A stretch of 41,199 bases of DNA from Lentimicrobiaceae bacterium. Lineage in GTDB: Bacteria > Bacteroidota > Bacteroidia > Bacteroidales > F082. The position numbers and the translations under genes are program-made. The stretch's first letter is position 1; each line of letters starts with the position of its first letter. Where the stretch lies: assembly GCA_031262365.1 (NCBI GenBank), contig JAISHW010000040.1:1-41199 (forward strand), given 5' to 3'. The notes beneath the pieces are model-generated. The model was given only the letters and a program-made list of their open reading frames with translations. It was not told the DNA's origin and ran no database searches. Below, one piece after another: positions 34,768 to 41,199 of the stretch.

Positions 34768-37700
34768 TCTTTCTAAAATAATAGCGGTTAATTTTTTCTT
34801 TGTAATAGGGCTGATATTCGATAGGAATTACCCGCAACAAATCGTCTTGTTCTTTAATGGTTTTTTTATACTCGATTTCGTCGATTTTGTTTCCAAAATT
34901 TTCACCTTTGTATTCGAAAGATTCTCTTTTTTCTTCTTTTTTTCGTTCGCGTTGCGCTTTTTCCGACTCCAGCATACGGCTCAAAATATCTTGTTGACGT
35001 TTACTTGTTTGATTATTAATCTGTTTGTTTACAATACTTTCTTCTAATTTTTCCATATCTTCAAGTATCTTTTGAAGATTTTTATCCGGAACGCCATCTG
35101 CTTTCATCTGATCCGAAAGTTCCTGCATTTGTTGTCTGATAGCTTCTTGTTCGGCTGCCATTCGAGCCAATTCTTCGCTCATCGATTGCTGTCCTTCCGA
35201 ACCTTTTTGTCCTTCCATTTGTTTGCGAAGTTCTTGCAGTTGTTTTCCAAGTGCTTCTTGCATTTCACGCATTTTCGAAAGCTGTTCTTCACTTTTGCCC
35301 TGTTTTTGAGGCTGATTTTGAGGTTTTCCTTGTCCCGACGAACTCAGCGAATTTTGCATTTGTTCGAGCGATTCGGTAAGCATCAAAGCAAGTTTGTTCA
35401 TCGCCATCATGGCGTATTGTTGTGAGCTGACGGCTTTCGGAATCATTAATTCCTGCAACGAAGCCAATGTTTGATCAATATTTGTTTTTACATTATTTAG
35501 TTCGTCAAAAACAAAGTTTTGAACTAAGGGCTGGCGGTTTGCCAATGCGTGTAGCGAATCTTCGACAATTTTGAAGTTATCCGAAAGTTCGCTTTGTTTT
35601 CGAACATTTTCGGGCATAGAAGGGTCGTTTGACTTGGTTTTACCAGTCTTTAATAAGAGTTCTTCTTGTTGATGCGAGCTTCTCAGAATGTTTTCGAGCA
35701 AAATTCGTGTGGCATGTGCGTCTTCGGTCATTTGTTCTTGACCACTCATTTGGAGCGACATTGTCAGCATGTTCGACATTTGTTTCATTTTCGAACCGGC
35801 ACCTTGTTTTTTCGATTTGGATTGTTGTTGGTTTTGTTGTTCCATTTTGTCGGCATCTTCCAAATCTTTGTTAATTTCTTGTTCGATATTGTCGGTTTTT
35901 TCGAGTTTAAACGGTCGTTTCAGCGATTCGTTTTTCTTCTGAACGGAATCTAATTTGTGTTGCAACTTTTCGAATTCTTGTTGCGCTTCTTGCGAAGAAG
36001 TTGTGTTGGTTTCATTTTCAAGTTTTTCGGCTAATGCTTCGAGTTCTTCCGCCAATTTACTGATGTCTTTTTCGACTTTTAATTGTTCGAGCAACGACAA
36101 GTTTCGGTTGAGCAAGTCGTGCATTTTTTTACTGTCTTTTTTGAAATCGTTAAGCATTTTTTGAAGGTTTTCGCGAGGCATTTTTTCGAGAATTGCTTCA
36201 AGTTCCTGCATCATTTTTTTTATTTCTTCGGGCACAACTTCTTCGAATAACTTATTGATTTCGTCTTGTTTACGAAGCAATTCTTGGTTCATCAACTGGT
36301 TTTCTTCGCGAAACTCATTCAGTTTTTGCATTTCTTGTTGTTGCTTGTTCCACACCTCGTGTATCTGATTTTGTTTTTCGATGAGGTTTTTTATTTTTTC
36401 TTTATCGCTCCAATCAAGTTCTTTTTTTGCGGTCAATTCGCGGAGCAATGCTTCGATTTCTTTCTGAATATCAAGTGTTTCTTCGCGACTTTTTTCAAGC
36501 TGAGCGTTCAAATCCGATTCGCGGTTTTCGGCTATCGAATCGAGTGCCGAGACAGAAGGAATACTAAAGGTAAAAAAGTTTGATTTTTTCGATTTTACAC
36601 CATTGATGCCATCGTTGTCCCATATTTCGAAGTAAGAAACAATTTCATCGCCCGGATTCATTTGTAAGCTGTCAAATTGAACAGCATGATAGAATTGTTG
36701 GCGTATTTCGTTGCGCCGAAAGTCGAGCTTTTGTGTTATAACACGTTCTTCTTTTGTGTCGGAGGCAACAATTTTCGCCACAAAATGAAACTTCGAAAAA
36801 CCGTAATCATCAGCAATTAAGCCCGAAAAATAAGCTGTTTTGTCGAATGTTTCGGAAAACGAACGAACTTCAATTTCAGGATAAGCATCTTTTTGTACAT
36901 CAATTTCGAAACGAATGGCTCTGTCGCCGCTTTGCAACCACTGGTTGACAGGCAAAATTTCAAAAACAGCATTTTGTGTCAAACGCTCCGAATGTGTCCA
37001 AACGTCATTTTTGTTGTTTAATGCAATCGTGTCGTTTTCAGTTATATAAAACAGTTTTTCGACATCACGTGTAACGAATGTCCATTCGATTTGACTCCCT
37101 TCCGGAACAATAAATCGTGTTTTTTCTTTGATAATTTCAGCTTCGCGATGTACATATTTCGGATAAACAATACGTGCTTGATACGAAAGAAGTTGTGGGT
37201 TCGACCGCACTTGCAACAGCAATTCATGGCTTCGATATTTACCGCCTTCGACGGCAAATGGCACATCGTGATAGGGTTTTTTGAATACAAACGAAAAGCT
37301 ATTCGTTGCGTTGCGCTTCATTTGTTGCTTACTTCCTTCGCGAACGACGTAAAACATTTCCGGAATTTCATTTCCTGTTATTTCTATTTTTAACTCGTAA
37401 TCAACACCTTGCATTGTTTCGAAAACAGGATTCGAAAAAGCAACTTCGAATGAAAGCGGTTTTATAAACGTTTTGTCGTACTGTACGATACGATTGACCG
37501 GTTGCGTAACAAAATCGGGAATCAAAAACAACAAGGCAAGAAAAAACAACAAGGCAACCATCAGATACCAAAAATGTTTTTTATTGGTTTTAAAATCGAT
37601 GGCGTTCGTAAAAGGAATCGGCGACAATTTTGCTGTACGTTGTTCGATGGCGGCAAGAAGCAATTCGTTTTTAGGCGTTTGTTCTAAAAGTTCGGATAAA

Positions 37701-38056
37701 TTCAACGTATTCAATAATTTATCTTCGATATCAGGGAAAAATTTTCCGATTAAAGTTGCCGCTTGTTTGAGGCTCATTTTTTTTCGAAAACGAATCAGAT
37801 TCAGCAACGGAATGAAAATATAAAACGCAAAAACCAACAAGCTACCGCCACAAAGCAAAGCGAGCAAAAAAAACCGTCCTGTTTTCGGAAGCCATGCAAT
37901 GTATTCGAAACCAATGATAACCAGAAACAAAACAATTAAAAGAAAACAACCCAAAAAGATTCCTTTGATGAGTTTATTGGTATAGAATTTCTTCGTAAAG
38001 GCTTCTATTTTCTCAATAAGAATGTTTTGTTTTCTTCCCATAAATGATGCCGACAC
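34754..38056 (-). CDS. DUF4175-type large membrane-anchored coiled-coil protein
   Basis: An 1100-residue protein. Three N-terminal hydrophobic helices (~33-58, ~62-92, ~163-190) are followed by a beta-rich region (~195-500) and then an ~500-residue Gln/Glu/Lys/Met-rich coiled coil (KSREETLDIQKEIEALLRE and similar), ending with EYQPYYKEKINRYYF. The layout agrees with the DUF4175 family of Bacteroidota, whose function is unknown. The beta region is probably periplasmic and the coiled coil an extended spacer (inference). A second Met at residue 6 (MGRKQN) is an equally plausible start. It has its own -7 box and leads the hypothetical and ybeY genes. Confidence 0.82.
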   Translation of the reverse strand: MSASFMGRKQNILIEKIEAFTKKFYTNKLIKGIFLGCFLLIVLFLVIIGFEYIAWLPKTGRFFLLALLCGGSLLVFAFYIFIPLLNLIRFRKKMSLKQAATLIGKFFPDIEDKLLNTLNLSELLEQTPKNELLLAAIEQRTAKLSPIPFTNAIDFKTNKKHFWYLMVALLFFLALLFLIPDFVTQPVNRIVQYDKTFIKPLSFEVAFSNPVFETMQGVDYELKIEITGNEIPEMFYVVREGSKQQMKRNATNSFSFVFKKPYHDVPFAVEGGKYRSHELLLQVRSNPQLLSYQARIVYPKYVHREAEIIKEKTRFIVPEGSQIEWTFVTRDVEKLFYITENDTIALNNKNDVWTHSERLTQNAVFEILPVNQWLQSGDRAIRFEIDVQKDAYPEIEVRSFSETFDKTAYFSGLIADDYGFSKFHFVAKIVASDTKEERVITQKLDFRRNEIRQQFYHAVQFDSLQMNPGDEIVSYFEIWDNDGINGVKSKKSNFFTFSIPSVSALDSIAENRESDLNAQLEKSREETLDIQKEIEALLRELTAKKELDWSDKEKIKNLIEKQNQIHEVWNKQQQEMQKLNEFREENQLMNQELLRKQDEINKLFEEVVPEEIKKMMQELEAILEKMPRENLQKMLNDFKKDSKKMHDLLNRNLSLLEQLKVEKDISKLAEELEALAEKLENETNTTSSQEAQQEFEKLQHKLDSVQKKNESLKRPFKLEKTDNIEQEINKDLEDADKMEQQNQQQSKSKKQGAGSKMKQMSNMLTMSLQMSGQEQMTEDAHATRILLENILRSSHQQEELLLKTGKTKSNDPSMPENVRKQSELSDNFKIVEDSLHALANRQPLVQNFVFDELNNVKTNIDQTLASLQELMIPKAVSSQQYAMMAMNKLALMLTESLEQMQNSLSSSGQGKPQNQPQKQGKSEEQLSKMREMQEALGKQLQELRKQMEGQKGSEGQQSMSEELARMAAEQEAIRQQMQELSDQMKADGVPDKNLQKILEDMEKLEESIVNKQINNQTSKRQQDILSRMLESEKAQRERKKEEKRESFEYKGENFGNKIDEIEYKKTIKEQDDLLRVIPIEYQPYYKEKINRYYFRKNESK

Positions 38057-38091
38057 TTAACTTGCTGTCTTAAATATAGAATACGTGTCTG

Positions 38092-38099
38092 CAAATATA
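38092..38099 (-). promoter_or_regulatory. Promoter -7 element for the DUF4175-ybeY cluster
   Basis: The minus strand reads TATATTTG, a full match to TAnnTTTG, 35 bases before the DUF4175 gene start. No exact -33 TTTG was found at the preferred distance. Confidence 0.5.
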
Positions 38100-38174
38100 C
38101 AACATATTGAATTTTGCTTTCGGAAAGCGTTTTAATAAAGGATAAATAGTTGATTACTATTTCGATGTGGCGAA

Positions 38175-41069
38175 TCAGCTTTTTTCTTCGGAAAAGTGTT
38201 TTTCGATTATTTGTTTCAACGAATCAAACCGAAATGGTTTTTCGCGGAAATAATTGCAACCGGCATTTCTAACTTCTTTTCGCATTTCTTCGGACGAGAA
38301 CGCGCTAACGGCAATAATCAAGATGTCTTGATTTATTTCCCGAATCTTTTTTGTGGCTTCAATTCCGTCCATTATAGGCATTCTAACATCCATAATGATA
38401 CAATTGAATGACTCTCGTTCCAAAAACTCGATTGCTTCTTTTCCATTTTGTGCGTGTCTGATTTTTCCTATTTTATCTTTAAACGCAACTTCAAGGAAGA
38501 GGTAATTGTCGATTTCGTCTTCGACAACAAGAATTTTCAGATTTTCAGATGCTGCATTTTCAGATTTTGAAGCGGTTGTTTTTTCGGACATCAAGAAAGG
38601 AAGTGCCAGTTTGTCCATATCCATATCAATATAAAATAGCGATCCATTTCTTTTTTTCGATTCAAAACCTAAAGAGCCACCTAGTATTTTGGCAAATCCT
38701 TTTGCAATACATAGTCCCAAGCCATTTCCGCGAATAGCGTGCAATTGAGCTTCTTTGCATCTAAAAAACCGCTCAAAGATATACGGCTTTTCTTCTTCGC
38801 TAATTCCAATGCCGGTATCTTGAACATAGAAACGAACGCTTCCTTTAATACGTTTACAGCCGAAATTGATTTTTCCTTCTACGGTGTTGTATTTAATCGC
38901 GTTGCTTATGAAACACGACAATATTCTGCTGATTTTTCCTTTATCTGAATATATCGATGTCGGTATCTGGTTACTTATTGAATCGACTGACAGCTCGAGT
39001 GCTTTTAAATTTGCATCGCGATTGAATGTTTGCAATAGTTCACTTAACAAGTCTTTGATTTCGAATGTCTCTTTATATATTTTGAGTTCTCCTGATTCCA
39101 TGCGCGAAACGTCCAAAAGATCATCTATAATACTCGAAAGCTGGTAGCCATTGCTTTGAATTATTTCGATGCATTCTTGTTGTTCTTTTTCTGTTTTAGA
39201 AAATGTCAATAGGTCGCCAAATCCCATTATAGCGTTTAGTGGTGTGCGAATTTCATGCGACAGGTTGTTAAGAAAAGCTGTTTTTAAACGATCGCTTTCT
39301 TCTGCTTTATTTTTTGCCATAATGAGTTCTTGTTCCATTTTTTTACGATCGGTAATATCGATGAAACTGGCAATAAGACCTCCGATGTTGTTGTTACTAT
39401 CAGGGTACGGCATTTTTGTCATAATTGTATTGATTACATCACCATTTGGCAATACAATATCACGTTCGATTATTTGCAGTTTTTCTTTCCCCTCTAATAC
39501 AAGCATATCGCTTTGATGGTATGATTCGGACTCTTCGAATGAATAATTGACATCGTATACTTTTTTTCCGATGATTTCTGTTTCGTTTAGGTTAAAAAGA
39601 TCGCGGAATAGTTTGTTTGCTCCTAAATAAATTCCCTCTTTGTTCATATAGAAAATCGGATTGGGCATCGACTCAAGCAAAGATTCGATAAAACGATTCT
39701 TTTGTTCCAACTCGATTTGTTGTTTCGTTCGTTTTGTAGTGTCACGCACAAATACAAAAAGTTCGTCTTCGCTGTATGCAATGAAGCGTGCTTCGAAAAA
39801 TTGCTGTTCACCTTCGATCTCAAGCGAATAGTTACATTCGACCAATTCGTTTGTTTTTAGAGCTTTTTGGATTGAATCAAGTGTTTTTTCGGCTATTTCG
39901 GGCGATAATTTTTCGTAAATGGGTTTACCTATAAATTCTTTTGAGGGAAAAGCGAGTTTGATTTTTTCATTTCCTTTAAATTCCAACACATTTCCTTTTG
40001 AATCAATCGAAAACAACAAATCAGGAATGGCTTTCAGCAATGCAGTTGCCCGATAAGTGTCGGATTGAAATTTGCTATTTATTCTTGCTGCCGAAAAAAT
40101 ATCTTTTATAAAAGTTAATATTCCCATTTTTTCATCGTCAAGAAGCACTATTTTTTCGGCTATTTCGATGTAATTCGTGCTACCATCTTTTTTAACACCG
40201 TTGGTGAAAAACCGATGGGACTCTGATTGGAGAATCTTGAAACGCTTTTGAGTAAGCAAATTTTTATTGTCTTCAAGAAGAATCAAATCCAGCTTCTTAC
40301 CAAGAACTTCATCAAAGGTGTATTGGTATTTTTTTAGGAAATTTTTATTTGCTTTGATGATCTTTCCGTTTGATGATTGAAGAACAACCCCTACCGGTGC
40401 TTGATCAAATATCAAATCAAACTTTTCTTTATTGCAAACAACGATGTCGTATTCGACTTTTTTGTTCGTAACATCGGAAATAATAGCAATGACAACATTT
40501 TCATCAAAATAAGATGATTGGAACAAACGCACCTCTTCTTCGAACATTGTCAAATCTTTTTTTACGCCCATCGAAAGATAGTGTAACTGATTTCCTTTTA
40601 GAATTTCATCGAAATAATTTGTTGATTCGCTTTGGTTTGGAAAAATAATTTCGTTCGAACTCATCGAAAGTAGCTCTTCTCTCGTATAACCATATAAAGT
40701 CGTAGCAAACGAATTGACTTCAATAATTTGTCGATTTTTATTGATAACAAAAACAGCGTCTAATGTCCCAAACAAAACAGAATTATAAAATTGTTCCTTT
40801 TTTTTCATCTCTTTTTTTAGTGCATCACTTTTTCGTAATGTTTCAATCAGATATCCCATAAAAAGTGTTACAAAAGGATAAAAAACAACAAGTGATACAA
40901 AGGCTTTTTCATAATTTCTATCCGGAAAATACAGTGCCAAAGTAAAAGTCAGTAAAACAGTTATAACCTGAACGATAAGACTTAAAAAATATAAAACATA
41001 AATCTTTTTTTTGTTTTTAAATAAATAAAAACACGCTAATGAGATCAAATAAGACGCAATAATAATCAA
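38175..41069 (-). CDS. Membrane hybrid sensor histidine kinase with four PAS domains and a receiver
   Basis: A 964-residue protein. Three N-terminal hydrophobic segments (~1-17, ~24-46, ~55-73) are followed by four successive PAS-like modules (~95-210, 215-335, 340-450, 460-580), each with the pattern of 'N-R..EVN...GY..EE'. The HisKA domain has His605 in NLSHEIRTPLNAIMGFG. The ATPase domain has SNAIKYN, DTGIGISEEE and GNGLGLCIAKG. A C-terminal receiver has phospho-acceptor Asp894 in IIMDVRMPIMDG. All phosphorelay residues are intact. The signal is unknown; the lack of a large periplasmic domain points to membrane or cytosolic sensing. The start is TTG at 41069; no ATG precedes the first helices. 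No separate response regulator is adjacent. Confidence 0.9.
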   Translation of the reverse strand: MIIIASYLISLACFYLFKNKKKIYVLYFLSLIVQVITVLLTFTLALYFPDRNYEKAFVSLVVFYPFVTLFMGYLIETLRKSDALKKEMKKKEQFYNSVLFGTLDAVFVINKNRQIIEVNSFATTLYGYTREELLSMSSNEIIFPNQSESTNYFDEILKGNQLHYLSMGVKKDLTMFEEEVRLFQSSYFDENVVIAIISDVTNKKVEYDIVVCNKEKFDLIFDQAPVGVVLQSSNGKIIKANKNFLKKYQYTFDEVLGKKLDLILLEDNKNLLTQKRFKILQSESHRFFTNGVKKDGSTNYIEIAEKIVLLDDEKMGILTFIKDIFSAARINSKFQSDTYRATALLKAIPDLLFSIDSKGNVLEFKGNEKIKLAFPSKEFIGKPIYEKLSPEIAEKTLDSIQKALKTNELVECNYSLEIEGEQQFFEARFIAYSEDELFVFVRDTTKRTKQQIELEQKNRFIESLLESMPNPIFYMNKEGIYLGANKLFRDLFNLNETEIIGKKVYDVNYSFEESESYHQSDMLVLEGKEKLQIIERDIVLPNGDVINTIMTKMPYPDSNNNIGGLIASFIDITDRKKMEQELIMAKNKAEESDRLKTAFLNNLSHEIRTPLNAIMGFGDLLTFSKTEKEQQECIEIIQSNGYQLSSIIDDLLDVSRMESGELKIYKETFEIKDLLSELLQTFNRDANLKALELSVDSISNQIPTSIYSDKGKISRILSCFISNAIKYNTVEGKINFGCKRIKGSVRFYVQDTGIGISEEEKPYIFERFFRCKEAQLHAIRGNGLGLCIAKGFAKILGGSLGFESKKRNGSLFYIDMDMDKLALPFLMSEKTTASKSENAASENLKILVVEDEIDNYLFLEVAFKDKIGKIRHAQNGKEAIEFLERESFNCIIMDVRMPIMDGIEATKKIREINQDILIIAVSAFSSEEMRKEVRNAGCNYFREKPFRFDSLKQIIEKHFSEEKS

Positions 41070-41108
41070 ACAACCAACAATAAGTAATTAAAAATATTTA
41101 TTGTCTTA

Positions 41109-41142
41109 TTTTTGGTTTATTCGTTTTGTTTTTGTATATTTG
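41109..41142 (+). promoter_or_regulatory. Bacteroidota-type promoter for the last, partial gene
   Basis: TTTTTG (41109-41114), a 20-base spacer and TATATTTG (41135-41142) match the TTTG/TAnnTTTG consensus at ideal spacing. It is the clearest promoter in the window, 18 bases before the ATG at 41161. Confidence 0.75.
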
Positions 41143-41160
41143 CCTCATAATAAAACAGTT

Positions 41161-41199
41161 ATGAGAATTGTAAAATTAACAGACGAAGAAAAGTCCCGC
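41161..41199 (+). CDS. Start of a gene cut by the window edge
   Basis: ATG followed by 12 sense codons (MRIVKLTDEEKSR), directly behind a strong promoter and divergent from the sensor kinase. It is too short to identify. Confidence 0.5.
   Translation, partial: MRIVKLTDEEKSR

Overview
The window looks like a chromosome segment of a member of the Bacteroidota, probably Bacteroidales-like. The evidence: promoter -7 elements of the TAnnTTTG type before many genes, a type II glutaminyl cyclase of the Porphyromonas kind, an IleRS with a GIHH signature, a DUF4175 - hypothetical - ybeY - mnmG gene string, and housekeeping genes without obvious Shine-Dalgarno sequences. No rRNA, tRNA or CRISPR array was found.

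Layout. (1) 1-1.6 kb: a restriction-endonuclease-like gene and a shrunken relic of a second one, bounded by imperfect 70-bp direct repeats. (2) 2-17.4 kb: mostly housekeeping. A three-domain acyl-activating/acyl-carrier/acyltransferase protein, a low-molecular-weight phosphatase, a lipoprotein glutaminyl cyclase, an LD-carboxypeptidase, metG, a YraN nuclease, tonB, vanZ-like, gcvH, acpS, kbl, mnmA, atpC-atpD, lspA and a DksA/TraR-like regulator. (3) 17.4-27.2 kb: an accessory island, mostly A+T-rich, lying between the dksA-lspA pair and ileS, which are normally neighbours in this phylum. (4) 27.2-41.2 kb: ileS, a SAM methyltransferase, mnmG flanked by two parS-like palindromes, ybeY, a small hypothetical, a large DUF4175 protein, a hybrid sensor kinase, and the start of one more gene.

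The main discovery candidate is in the island. A tyrosine recombinase (17678-18634) ends two bases before a 27-bp sequence (18637-18663) whose exact inverted copy lies at 25732-25758. The two copies bracket about 7.1 kb. That segment holds a TIR-like (predicted NADase) protein translationally coupled to three family-2 glycosyltransferases on the + strand and, converging from the other end, a large antiviral-type protein: an Mrr-like nuclease domain, a STAND NTPase and a helical-repeat tail. Each repeat carries a start codon (ATG AGT GAG AAA). On the left it is the TIR gene's own start; on the right it opens a 12-codon leader ORF just ahead of the nuclease-STAND gene. This geometry suggests a recombinase-switched invertible defence/glycosylation cassette that would exchange gene bodies behind fixed outside promoters. 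The nuclease-STAND gene is also interrupted at adjacent A9/T8 homopolymers between its likely start and its nuclease domain, which may be a second on/off switch, a dead allele or a sequencing error. Inversion is inferred, not seen.

The accessory regions also hold two genes that have shrunk in the same way, each keeping its N- and C-termini in frame and losing the middle (a type II restriction enzyme relic at 1132-1329 and a RhuM-type relic at 25953-26312), a GNAT-DUF3781 fusion, and a possible transposase fragment.
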